Assembly (NCBI GenBank): GCA_018223375.1
Contig: JAGTTS010000003.1
Location: 62,001 to 126,000, forward strand
Source: Clostridiaceae bacterium Marseille-Q3526
GTDB lineage: Bacteria; Bacillota; Clostridia; Lachnospirales; Lachnospiraceae
Reading direction: 5' to 3'
Length of the DNA stretch: 64,000 nt
The notes under the pieces were generated by a model that was given only the letters and a program-made list of their open reading frames with translations, did no database searches and was not told the origin of the DNA. Positions 43,937 to 52,135 of the stretch are shown in pieces. The position numbers and the translations under genes are program-made. Every line of letters begins with the position of its first letter. The stretch's first letter is position 1.

Positions 43937-44422
43937 ATGGAATCAATGGAAGAAATATACCAAAACCACTCAAAAAAGGTCTATACGTTTCTACTAAGTA
44001 AAACATGTAACCATGAACTTGCAGAAGAATTAACACAGGAAACTTTCTTTTGCGCTGTAAATAGTATTAACAAGTTTAAAGGAAATAGCAGTGTATTGAC
44101 ATGGCTTTGTGGTATTGCTCAAAATCTTTGGCTCAAGTATTTAAGAGACAATAAATCATTTGAAGATTTATCAAATTATGAAGACATGTTGACAATTTCT
44201 TCTGCTGAAGATGAACTATTTATCCAGTGGGAAAATGTAGAGATATTGAAGTCGCTACATAATCTTGATGAACCGATGAGGGAAGTTATGTATTTACGGT
44301 TGATTGGAGAAATATCTTTCGCTCAAATCGGTGAAATAATAGGCAAAAGTGAAAATTGGGCTCGTGTTAATTTTTATCGTGGAAAAAAAAGAATATTTGA
44401 GGAGATGAAGAAAAATGAATAA
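43937..44422 (+). CDS. ECF-type RNA polymerase sigma factor
   Basis: 161 residues with region 2 (YTFLLSKTCNHELAEELTQETFF) and region 4 (LRLIGEISFAQIGEIIGKSENWARVNFYRGKKRI). AGAAAGGAGG RBS. It is encoded by the mobile element and may turn on element or cargo genes. It overlaps the anti-sigma gene by eight bases. Confidence 0.88.
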   Translation: MESMEEIYQNHSKKVYTFLLSKTCNHELAEELTQETFFCAVNSINKFKGNSSVLTWLCGIAQNLWLKYLRDNKSFEDLSNYEDMLTISSAEDELFIQWENVEILKSLHNLDEPMREVMYLRLIGEISFAQIGEIIGKSENWARVNFYRGKKRIFEEMKKNE

Positions 44423-44896
44423 AGAATTGCAGTGCAATATAGTCAATGATTTACTACCTTTATACATGGATGATTTGACATCCGAGGAAACAAATTCATT
44501 TATTAAAAAGCATTTGGAAGAATGCCAAAATTGTCAGAATGAATACCGGACGTTTAAAGCAGAATTAAGTAATTCAGCCAACAGGAATAATGCTACAAAA
44601 ATGCAAGAGATTGATTATCTGAAAAAAATAAACATATATCAAAAATGAATTTTGTTTTGGGTGCAATCATCAGCTTCCTGTTTGGGGCATGTTTACCTGT
44701 ATTGAAAGTTGGCATACCTGTACTTCTAAACGGAGCAGTCCCTGATTATTATCTGGCACGACTTCAAATCGCATGGCATATCGGTCTTTTGAAAATGACA
44801 GTTTCTGGAGTAATAGTGTGCCTTATTTATATGATTATTATGTTTATAATCAAGAAAAAGCTAAACAGCAAAACCAGTCGAAATAGTCAACCGTAA
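44415..44896 (+). pseudogene. Anti-sigma factor split by a -1 frameshift
   Basis: The first frame (44415-44648, 77 residues) has a zinc-finger anti-sigma domain with HLEECQNCQNEY and stops after KINIYQK. The second frame (44645-44896, 83 residues) starts at an overlapping ATG and has two membrane helices. A -1 shift at the seven-A run near 44632 joins them into one normal-looking membrane anti-sigma factor. The gene is a one-base deletion mutant, uses programmed frameshifting, or makes two coupled proteins. Confidence 0.65.
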
Positions 44897-44944
44897 AGAG
44901 AGTGGCCTGTATCCATCGCTTCAATCTGGTTTTGCAATAAATAT

Positions 44945-44978
44945 AAGGGATGACAGCATAAAATGCTATCGCCCTTTT
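44945..44978 (+). terminator. Probable terminator after the anti-sigma gene
   Basis: AAGGG..GACAGCAT pairs with ATGCTATC..CCCTTTT. A second weaker hairpin (AGCCATG / CGTGGCTTTT) lies at about 44993-45035. Confidence 0.55.
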
Positions 44979-45080
44979 ACATCATTTAGAAAGAGCCATG
45001 ACTGCACTCCATATCAGAGTGAAAGCCGTGGCTTTTAACTTGTGGTTAAGTTTTTATCTCCATGATTAACAACTGCTCGA

Positions 45081-45109
45081 TTGTGCTATGAATATCAGCT
45101 TGCTATAAT
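45081..45109 (+). promoter_or_regulatory. Promoter of the XRE-TPR regulator
   Basis: TTGTGC (45081-45086), 17 bases, TATAAT (45104-45109). Confidence 0.6.
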
Positions 45110-45156
45110 AAAGACAACAAAGAGCTTTTTGTAATATCCTCAAAGGAGATTAAGAT

Positions 45157-46221
45157 ATGCCTATGAACATAGTCATCCAAGAGCAGCGCAAGCTACTTGG
45201 ATTAACACAGGAACAGGTTGCTGATTATCTCGGTGTTTCTACTCCCGCTGTCAGCAAATGGGAGAAAGGTATCACAAGCCCTGATATTGGCCTTCTTCCT
45301 CCATTAGCCAGACTTTTGAAAATTGATTTGAATACATTGTTTTGTTTTAGTGAGGATCTGTCTGAACAGGAAATTGGATTTTTCTGCAACGAGCTCGCCA
45401 AACAAGCAAGGAATGATATTCTTTCTGCATTTGATGCTGCTGAAGCAAAGATACACGAATACCCACACAACGAACTGCTTCTTCTCAACATCACGATTAT
45501 TTTGGATTCCATACTTTTGCAGACAGCCGATGATACTTTACCCATCGATAGCCTTGATACAAAGATTTCAGACTGGTATTTACATCTGGCTGAGAGCAAT
45601 GATGAAAAGATACGAAATAGTGCTAACTATATGAGAGTTAACCGCTATATTCGTAAGGGCAAAACAGATGCTGCACAAGAGGTTCTTGATACAATTCAAG
45701 ATAAAACTGACCTGATTAGCACATTGCCGGATAAACTTATGCTTCAGGTATCTATTTATATGCAACAACAAAAAGCAGAATTGGCTGCATTAGAACTGGA
45801 AAAGGCATTATTCAAAGAAATTACCAGAGTTCAGATGCTCCTAACGAAATTGATAGATGCTGAATTAGCTTCCGGAAACACAGAATCTGCTTGTAAAATT
45901 GCCGAAAAATCAAGTTCCATGGTAGATGTATTTGATATGTGGGAATACAACCGATATATTGCTTCTTATCAGATTTTGGAACAAAAGCAAAATGCAGATG
46001 CAACGCTTCATTTACTGGAACAAATGCTTGAAGCGCTCACTACACATTGGTCATTAACTGATTCCGTTCTGTATCACAGGATGGCACCCGAAACCAAAGC
46101 TATACAATCCCATGAGTTGATACCAGTTCTTCTCAATGGATTAGAAACTGATCCACAATGTGCATACCTTCGAGAACATCCAAAATTTAGGGAGATTATA
46201 GACAAATACAAAAACAAATGA
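45157..46221 (+). CDS. XRE family regulator with TPR-like C-terminus
   Basis: 354 residues. N-terminal HTH (IQEQRKLLGLTQEQVADYLGVSTPAVSKWEKG, about 6-40) followed by about 280 residues of helical repeats resembling RRNPP-type peptide-sensing regulators. It may sense a signal and control the element. The AAAGGAG RBS is followed by ATG. The ligand is unknown. Confidence 0.78.
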   Translation: MPMNIVIQEQRKLLGLTQEQVADYLGVSTPAVSKWEKGITSPDIGLLPPLARLLKIDLNTLFCFSEDLSEQEIGFFCNELAKQARNDILSAFDAAEAKIHEYPHNELLLLNITIILDSILLQTADDTLPIDSLDTKISDWYLHLAESNDEKIRNSANYMRVNRYIRKGKTDAAQEVLDTIQDKTDLISTLPDKLMLQVSIYMQQQKAELAALELEKALFKEITRVQMLLTKLIDAELASGNTESACKIAEKSSSMVDVFDMWEYNRYIASYQILEQKQNADATLHLLEQMLEALTTHWSLTDSVLYHRMAPETKAIQSHELIPVLLNGLETDPQCAYLREHPKFREIIDKYKNK

Positions 46222-46226
46222 GGGAT

Positions 46227-46265
46227 ACGGCTGCTACTACCTTTCGGAAGTAACAGCCGTGTTTT
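46227..46265. terminator. Terminator between convergent XRE and relaxase genes
   Basis: ACGGCTG (46227-46233) pairs with CAGCCGT (46254-46260), extended inward, and is followed by GTTTT. Confidence 0.65.
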
Positions 46266-46268
46266 CAA

Positions 46269-47972
46269 TTATCGCTCGTATTCTTTCTTCTTTTGCTTCT
46301 TTGGTTGTGGGGTTTCTTGTTTCGGCATTTTCAGCTGTTCGCTGATAGAACGCTTTTTCTTCTGAATTGGCTGTTCTTTCAATTCGGCATCAATCTGCCT
46401 GTTGGCTTCATCGAAAGTAGCAGAACTGTATTTATTCTTGTATTTTTCATACAATTTTCGTACTAAACCAACTCTGCCATCAGGACGGAGTTTTTCACGT
46501 TCCTGCATAACTGCATCCATATTTTCGGGTGCGATACCATCTCGGATTTCAAGAAACTCTGTCTTATCAGCTTCTTTCTGTTCAGACAGGGCAGCACGCT
46601 GCTGTTCCAAGGTTTCCAGAGCGTTCTCCATCTTTTTTAGATTCTGCTTTCTGGCAGCAATGCCGTTATCCTGACAATTAAGCTGAGAAAGCAATCCAGC
46701 CTTTTGGAATTTCAATTCTTCAATATCTTCGGTCAGAGCTGCAATCTGTTCACCCAGCTTACTTGCACGAATGAAATGAATCCCACAGTTTTTCTGTTCT
46801 GCAATCAGCTCTTTTTTCTCAGCGGTCTTGGCTTTGAATTCTGCCTTAACATTTTTGTATTCAGCCAGTATATCAGCCAAAAGGTTTTTCTGGGAAGTGA
46901 CAGCTTCCTGCTGAGAAGTATTCACGATCAACTGATACTGAAGAAAAATCATGTTGTCACGCAGAGTTTCCAATGCAGAAGCGAGGGCAGGAATATTTTC
47001 TTTGACTGCTTTCATCAGCTTCTGCACCTGTTTTTTCAGTTCACGCAGGAGTTTGTTATCTGCCCTGATCTGGCGGTTCAGTTCGCAGCGGTCAGAAACA
47101 ATTCCCATGGATTCCAGTTTTCTTGCGTGGTATCCTTCGTGTACGGTTGGCTGTTCAGTTAGTCCTCTGGCGGCATGACTGCGACAGTCTACACGGTCAG
47201 CAATACCATGGCGTTCCTGTTCTTCATTGACAATCATTTCCCAGCTCTTGCGCCATGCAAATATCTGTTCTTCGCTGTTCCAAAGTGCTGTAAGTGGGTT
47301 TTGTCTCCCATAGCGGGTGCTTTTAGGGGTCTTTGACGTCCTGATACATCCCTCAATTTTCTCAGCTTCAGATGGGGTTAAATACTGCCTTTTCTCCCCG
47401 AACTGATACATATATTGTTTCTCCCACCCCTGTGTTTTGGCGGTCTTGAACTCATCAGCAGTAAAACCACGTTCTTCGCCGCCACGCTTGCAAAGGTATT
47501 CTTTCTGAGTCTTTGTCTGCCACTTGCCGTGTTCATCTAAGGGACGCATGGTGAAAAGAATATGGCTGTGAGGATTATGCCCCGGAGGGTACGGATCATG
47601 GATGTTCACATCCGCACACATTCCAAGGTCAATGCCTTGCTCACGAACAAAACGCTTCAGCATACTTTTCCAGTCATCCAAAGACAGTTCTGATGGCAAA
47701 GCAACCACAAGCTCTCTCGCCAGTCGGCTGTCCTTTGTCTTTTCTACGGACTCGACAGCTTCCCAGAGTAGCTGTCTGTCCTTCCATTCTTCTGGTGCAT
47801 ACTGCGGAAGAAAGACTTCGCTATACAGACACCCGTGCTTTCTGGTGTAGTCATGGGTAAGTCCGTCATAATCATTGTAGAGTCGGGAACAGGATGCATA
47901 AGCGGCAGCTGCTATCACAGAACGGCCTGCGCCACGACTCACAACTTTTGCTTCTAAATGGAAATAGTTCAC
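46269..47972 (-). CDS. MobA/MobL (MobQ-type) relaxase
   Basis: About 567 residues. The N-terminal relaxase domain has AAAAYASCSRLYND (catalytic Tyr region) and the metal-binding HNPHSHILFTMRP. The C-terminal half is long coiled coil (about residues 310-480) with a basic tail. It nicks oriT and leads the strand into a recipient. The GTG at 47972 (GGAGG six bases before it) is preferred because the family begins VNYFHLEAK. The matching oriT lies about 330 bases upstream. Confidence 0.9.
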   Translation of the reverse strand: MNYFHLEAKVVSRGAGRSVIAAAAYASCSRLYNDYDGLTHDYTRKHGCLYSEVFLPQYAPEEWKDRQLLWEAVESVEKTKDSRLARELVVALPSELSLDDWKSMLKRFVREQGIDLGMCADVNIHDPYPPGHNPHSHILFTMRPLDEHGKWQTKTQKEYLCKRGGEERGFTADEFKTAKTQGWEKQYMYQFGEKRQYLTPSEAEKIEGCIRTSKTPKSTRYGRQNPLTALWNSEEQIFAWRKSWEMIVNEEQERHGIADRVDCRSHAARGLTEQPTVHEGYHARKLESMGIVSDRCELNRQIRADNKLLRELKKQVQKLMKAVKENIPALASALETLRDNMIFLQYQLIVNTSQQEAVTSQKNLLADILAEYKNVKAEFKAKTAEKKELIAEQKNCGIHFIRASKLGEQIAALTEDIEELKFQKAGLLSQLNCQDNGIAARKQNLKKMENALETLEQQRAALSEQKEADKTEFLEIRDGIAPENMDAVMQEREKLRPDGRVGLVRKLYEKYKNKYSSATFDEANRQIDAELKEQPIQKKKRSISEQLKMPKQETPQPKKQKKKEYER

Positions 47973-48275
47973 TATTTTCCTCCTTCCTGTGCCGCAGCAC
48001 AATTTTTGTTTCTTTTTTGAAAAAGAAAATAGGTGCGGTGAATGCTGCGCCTATCTCTGCGATAAAACTGCCGCACCCGAAGGGCGTACCTTGTGTAGTG
48101 GCAGATTTTCGCAGGCAGTTAGCGCAAGGTAGGGTACAATTTGTACCCCTGATTACAAACGCAGTATCGTTTGTACTTGCGGAAACTGCGTGGACAATGA
48201 CAGCAAGTGTGGCATTGTACATAAGGCTCCAACGGAGCCGCAAAGCCTCGCAGAGCGCACGACCCCGAAGGGGAT

Positions 48276-48320
48276 ACCACCGCCCATTTTATGGGTGGTG
48301 AGTAAGTGCGCCCTTCGGGA
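48276..48320 (+). other. Origin of transfer (oriT), RSF1010-type nic region
   Basis: TAAGTGCGCCCT at 48303-48314 matches the RSF1010/MobQ nic sequence, with the nick expected after 48310. Directly upstream is the required inverted repeat: ACCACC-G-CCCAT (48276-48287) and ATGGGTGGT (48291-48299). The stretch 47973-48341 contains this, other short palindromes such as GGGTACAATTTGTACCC near 48132, and no gene. Confidence 0.82.
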
Positions 48321-48341
48321 TAGCAGCGAAGCTGCCAAGGC

Positions 48342-48560
48342 TTATGCCTTCAATCGTCTTTTCAGCTCCATCTTCACATCATCAAGCTCCATAGTCTGAA
48401 CTTCCGGGAACACGCTTTCCAATACGGCTCCCATCTGGATCAATCGTCTGGTTCTTGCCTTTCGCTCTTTCTGGCGGTTGCGTGCTTCAATCGCTTCCAT
48501 TCTGTGCTGTGCCTGCAATAATTTCTTTTCATCTTCAGTCATAGGTCTGTTATTTGCCAT
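48342..48560 (-). CDS. DUF3847-like small protein next to oriT
   Basis: 72 residues, strongly charged helix (EARNRQKERKARTRRLIQMG). The position between oriT and replication genes and its basic nature suggest a relaxosome accessory role (inference). Confidence 0.65.
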   Translation of the reverse strand: MANNRPMTEDEKKLLQAQHRMEAIEARNRQKERKARTRRLIQMGAVLESVFPEVQTMELDDVKMELKRRLKA

Positions 48561-48684
48561 AAAATCTCCTGGTATCGGTGTGGTACTGTAATCCGGTGTA
48601 GATGGTGCAGATACAATTCGTTTTGCAAGTTATAAGTTATCTGTGTACTGACAGGCGAATTGTTCCGCACCATCGGCTGTGAAT

Positions 48685-49527
48685 TTAAGTACCGGAATTT
48701 AATATTTTTCGTGCTTCCTGCATATTGGCGGCTGCGTTCAACTCTCGGATATTCTGATTGTTGATTTTCAAAGGAACACAACGCTCCAATACTCGGTCAT
48801 AAATTCTGGCTCTTGCCAGATCTTTCGGATGTTTCAACTCATCCAAAGTTAGATTGGTGGTTACAATCAGTGGTTTCTTGCTTCGGTATCGACTGTCAAT
48901 CACATTGAATACCTGTTCCAAAGCAAATTCCGAACTTCGCTCAATTCCCAGATCATCAATAATCAGCAGACTGTATTTATTAAAACTGTCAATGAACTGG
49001 TTTCTGTCATCGGAATATATTCCGGTCAGCGTATTCAGGATTCTGGAAAAATTGGTCATCAGAATCGGAATACCTTTGTCCAACAGGGCATTTGCAATGC
49101 AGCCAGCGAAAAAGGATTTACCGGTTCCCACATCTCCCCAGAGAAGCAGTCCCAACGAGTTCGCTTTCATTTCTTCCCAATGGGACACATACTCATGGGC
49201 TTTCTGCATTTCCGGATTGTAGCCTTTATCATTGGAAAAGTTGTAATCATGCAGGGATTTGTCCTGCAATCCGTTTGTCCTCAAGCGTGACACCTGAATG
49301 AGAAATTCCTGATGCTTGCGTTCGGCTTCTTCTTTGTCGTATATTTCCTGCTGACAGCGGCATCGAACCGTAGGAAGGAATACTCGTTCCTTCAATTCAA
49401 TTCGGTGCTGTCTGGGAGTGTGGCATTTGGAACAATACATCAGTCCGTCAGCTTCGTTCAAATATTCATCCTCTGCAAGCTCTCTCGGCTGAAATAATTC
49501 ATCCACGGCGTTATTGATTGGTCTCAT
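48685..49527 (-). CDS. DnaC/IstB-like ATP-binding protein
   Basis: 280 residues. An N-terminal four-Cys zinc motif (CSKC..CRCQ), then an AAA+ domain with LLLWGDVGTGKSFFAGC (Walker A), LLIIDDLGIERSS (Walker B) and a sensor IVTTNLTLDEL. Helicase-loader type; with RepA it suggests that the excised circle can replicate. It overlaps repA by four bases. Confidence 0.87.
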   Translation of the reverse strand: MRPINNAVDELFQPRELAEDEYLNEADGLMYCSKCHTPRQHRIELKERVFLPTVRCRCQQEIYDKEEAERKHQEFLIQVSRLRTNGLQDKSLHDYNFSNDKGYNPEMQKAHEYVSHWEEMKANSLGLLLWGDVGTGKSFFAGCIANALLDKGIPILMTNFSRILNTLTGIYSDDRNQFIDSFNKYSLLIIDDLGIERSSEFALEQVFNVIDSRYRSKKPLIVTTNLTLDELKHPKDLARARIYDRVLERCVPLKINNQNIRELNAAANMQEARKILNSGT

Positions 49528-50243
49528 AGGCTTTCATCCTCCTTACATTCATAGGTTCGTTTGACAGGAGCAGGATGGTCACGCAATGCCCAGCTTCGTA
49601 TGGTGGCTGCGTGACTGGAATACTGTTTTCCGCTGGATGCCATATAGCTGGACAGCTTTTCAATGTATTCCTGATAATGAGGAACCTCGTCCTTCAAAGC
49701 CTTCAGTTCTTCCGTACTCAGGAAAACATTTTGATAAGAGCCATAAGCGGTGCGGTCATCCTTACTCTCTGAATTTGTTCTTTTTATATTGTTCTTCTCT
49801 TTATTACTACTGGACAGTTTTCTGTCTGTCACAGAGACAGTTTTCTGTCCATCTGTAGGACAGTTTTCTGTCTGTTTTACGGAAAAAATTCTGTCCGTTT
49901 GATTCAATGCTTCCGGTGGATATTTAACGTATATCCTGTTTGGAAAACCTGCTCCCTGACGTTTACGGGCGATCAGATTTTCTTTCTCCAGAGCATTCAA
50001 TGCGGTTTTGACAGACATTTCACTCTTGTGCATGGTTTCTGCCAGGCTCTTGATGGGGAAGAAAATGAACACATGACCTTGTTCATCTGTCCATCCGTCA
50101 TTTTTCTGGGACAGCCTTGCTCGGTCGAGCAAAATCGTATAGAGAATTTTTGCAGTTTCATTTAGGCCATCCTTGTCCAGTAAAAATCTTGGGAACGCCA
50201 TATACGGCGGTATCGGACTGCTTTGTGTTAGAAATTGTGTCAT
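49524..50243 (-). CDS. repA: Replication initiator protein A (RepA_N-type)
   Basis: 239 residues. The winged-helix N-terminus (FPRFLLDKDGLNETAKILYTILLDRARLSQKN, IKSLAETMHKSEMSVKTALNALEKENLIARKRQ) is typical of RepA_N. A polar linker and a short C-terminal helical domain follow. It should bind iterons and recruit the DnaC-like loader. Confidence 0.83.
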   Translation of the reverse strand: MTQFLTQSSPIPPYMAFPRFLLDKDGLNETAKILYTILLDRARLSQKNDGWTDEQGHVFIFFPIKSLAETMHKSEMSVKTALNALEKENLIARKRQGAGFPNRIYVKYPPEALNQTDRIFSVKQTENCPTDGQKTVSVTDRKLSSSNKEKNNIKRTNSESKDDRTAYGSYQNVFLSTEELKALKDEVPHYQEYIEKLSSYMASSGKQYSSHAATIRSWALRDHPAPVKRTYECKEDESL

Positions 50244-50282
50244 GTGTTCACCTCCCTTCTGTGAGATCAGCTTGGAGCAAAC

Positions 50283-50654
50283 TTATTCTCCAAGAAAATC
50301 CCAATCCACTTCCTCATCCAGTTCCTGCTGTGTGACCGAAACGGCTCCAACCGGCACTTGCGACATTCCCACCATACAGCCTGCAAGAAATACCGGAAGT
50401 GTTTTCTCCATGGCGCTTTCTACAGAGGAAATAATCTGATTCACAAATCGTTCCTCACGTTCCCTGGTTTCAAAGTAAGGATCATCCTGACTGCGATAAT
50501 AGCGGTCAAAGTAATCCACCAGAGCTACGGCAATCACATTGCTGTAGGATTTGAATTGCTGCTTGTCCATGTTCTGAAGATACTGCCATGCTCGCTTCTG
50601 GGTGTCCTTTTCCAGATTGAAGCGAAGATTTGTGCTGCGGATATTCTCGCTCAT
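50283..50654 (-). CDS. ParR-like partition protein
   Basis: 123 residues. The N-terminal NIRSTNLRFNLEKDTQKRAWQYL resembles ribbon-helix-helix plasmid partition adaptors, with a helical, acidic C-terminus. It lies three bases after the actin-like parM gene, the usual parMR order. Assignment rests mostly on context. Confidence 0.62.
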   Translation of the reverse strand: MSENIRSTNLRFNLEKDTQKRAWQYLQNMDKQQFKSYSNVIAVALVDYFDRYYRSQDDPYFETREREERFVNQIISSVESAMEKTLPVFLAGCMVGMSQVPVGAVSVTQQELDEEVDWDFLGE

Positions 50655-50657
50655 GGC

Positions 50658-51575
50658 TTACTCCTTCCTGCGAAGGCTCATAGAGGCGAGATATTCATAA
50701 CCTTTGGCTGTCGCACAAATATCATCCAGAATAGTCACTCGGCTTTCATCGTACTGTCCAAAATGCTTGACCAGACAGCCGCCACCACCAACGATATACA
50801 GTCGCATCAGATCCGGATTGTATTCATAGCGGCGAAGCGTAGCAAAAATATCAGCCACATATCGCTTAGCCACGGAGGTAATACAGTCCAGATAGGGCTT
50901 GCTGATATCAGCAGTTCCGAAACGAAGTACCTGCTCAACAGTAGATTCTTCGATTTTCACGCCGAAGCTGTCCAGTACCGCATTCTTAGCGGCAATCATG
51001 CACTGGTTGGCACCGAACTTTTCTGTCCAACAGCGGCTCTCTACCGCCTTTTTATTGTTGATATACAGAATGTTCATGGTGCCGTTTCCAATGTCTGCCA
51101 AAAGATTCGTTCCCTTGAAATTTCCCAGTTGATTGATGATGGCAGGGTATCCCTGCGGGAAAAGACTGCATCCGACAAATCGAATGTAATAATCGTTGCC
51201 ATTAAAACGGAAGTTCACTTCCTTGTTGCGGAGCAGATAGCTTCGGAAATCTTCACGCTGTTTGCGAATCCAGGTCAGTGGCAGACCGGCAGCCAGATGA
51301 ACATCTGCTTCACGGATGCCGTATACATTCAGTTCTCTGGCAACCGCCATGAGCGTCAGAAGGTAATAGTCCTCATCCACAGCCTTGTCTGCGATAAATT
51401 CCTTGTGACCTTCTCCGATGCGGTAATAGATGCCGCCATATTCCAGAATGTTGCCGGAGAAGATCGGCTCGGTTTCATAGGCGGTCACTCCGGTAGGGGT
51501 AACTGTGTTTGCGGTCTTGATGTTGCCGTAGCCGTGATCCACAGCAATGATTTTGATGTTGTTCAGTTCTCTCAT
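50658..51575 (-). CDS. ParM/StbA-like actin-type segregation ATPase
   Basis: 305 residues. The actin-fold phosphate loops are IAVDHGYGNIKTA and LLADIGNGTMNIL; the adenosine-site glycine loop is LYIVGGGGCLV. Such proteins form filaments that push plasmid copies apart. The ATG at 51575 follows AGGAGG and overlaps the stop of a 12-codon leader ORF. Having a segregation ATPase implies that the excised form is maintained for some generations. Confidence 0.85.
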   Translation of the reverse strand: MRELNNIKIIAVDHGYGNIKTANTVTPTGVTAYETEPIFSGNILEYGGIYYRIGEGHKEFIADKAVDEDYYLLTLMAVARELNVYGIREADVHLAAGLPLTWIRKQREDFRSYLLRNKEVNFRFNGNDYYIRFVGCSLFPQGYPAIINQLGNFKGTNLLADIGNGTMNILYINNKKAVESRCWTEKFGANQCMIAAKNAVLDSFGVKIEESTVEQVLRFGTADISKPYLDCITSVAKRYVADIFATLRRYEYNPDLMRLYIVGGGGCLVKHFGQYDESRVTILDDICATAKGYEYLASMSLRRKE

Positions 51576-51610
51576 TTGGTCTGTACCTCCTTGTGCTTGT
51601 TCGTGTTCAT
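51572..51610 (-). CDS. 12-residue leader peptide ORF overlapping parM
   Basis: ATG at 51610, peptide MNTNKHKEVQTK, stop overlapping the parM ATG (ATGA). AAAGGGG lies seven bases upstream. The parM Shine-Dalgarno AGGAGG is inside it, so translation would couple the two. Short, hence tentative. Confidence 0.4.
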   Translation of the reverse strand: MNTNKHKEVQTK

Positions 51611-51714
51611 AAAAAATGCCCCTTTCAGTAGATTTGCGTTGAAGTAGCACCGGATTTTCTGATTTGGTGCTGTTTTCATTGCAATTTCATTCTATTGAAA
51701 GAGGGCGCAAAACA

Positions 51715-51744
51715 CATTGAGCGTGGATTGAGCGGAAATTGAGC
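51715..51744 (+). repeat. Module-bracketing repeat, left copy (tandem 11-mers)
   Basis: Three tandem units ATTGAGCGTGG, ATTGAGCGGAA, ATTGAGCAAAA. The 28 bases from 51715 match the right copy (55607-55634, opposite strand) at 27 positions. The spacing and place upstream of parM also fit parC-type ParR binding sites. Confidence 0.78.
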
Positions 51745-51761
51745 AAAATTTATCTGTGGAA

Positions 51762-51792
51762 TAAAAAATAGCTCTGCTATTACACAGAGCTA
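51762..51792 (-). terminator. Terminator of the STAND-SIR2 module
   Basis: On the minus strand TAGCTCTG (51792-51785) pairs with CAGAGCTA (51776-51769), followed by TTTTTTATT. Confidence 0.8.
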
Positions 51793-51799
51793 CAATTGT

Positions 51800-52135
51800 T
51801 TATTTAATGACAATTCGTTCATTTATTTTACAAGGTGAATTAAGACACATTATCACAGTTAATGGATCAACATTATATTCTGTCGCAATAATGTGTGCAT
51901 CTACCATTACTGATATTGTCCATGCAGAATCAATTTCACCTTTCGGAATTTTTATTCGTCGCTTTTGGTCATATTCTTCAAAAGCTTTCTTAATGTTTGT
52001 TCGCTGGTTGGCTTTTAATGAATTAAACTGCTTTAATGCAACCATGGGCATAATCCTGCTTTTAGCAAACATATTCGATACAGTTACCCATTTCACGAAA
52101 TCTTTCTGAGATTTGAATACTATTTTATTTTTCAT
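51800..52135 (-). CDS. Unknown 111-residue protein, last gene of the STAND-SIR2 module
   Basis: Mostly helical and basic (KQFNSLKANQRTNIKKAFEEYDQKRRIK). No motif is recognised. It starts within the end of the SIR2-like gene (11-base overlap) and ends just before the module terminator, so it is co-transcribed and probably belongs to the same system. Confidence 0.7.
   Translation of the reverse strand: MKNKIVFKSQKDFVKWVTVSNMFAKSRIMPMVALKQFNSLKANQRTNIKKAFEEYDQKRRIKIPKGEIDSAWTISVMVDAHIIATEYNVDPLTVIMCLNSPCKINERIVIK

Noticed and set aside
47894..48301. 135-codon frame through the oriT region
   Set aside because: The DNA is full of inverted repeats and carries the nic site; the frame has no RBS and mostly runs antisense to the relaxase start.
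50358..51647. 429-codon open frame on the plus strand across parR and parM
   Set aside because: It is antisense to two well-supported genes, has no RBS, and its peptide looks like none I know. A long open antisense frame is common opposite coding DNA.
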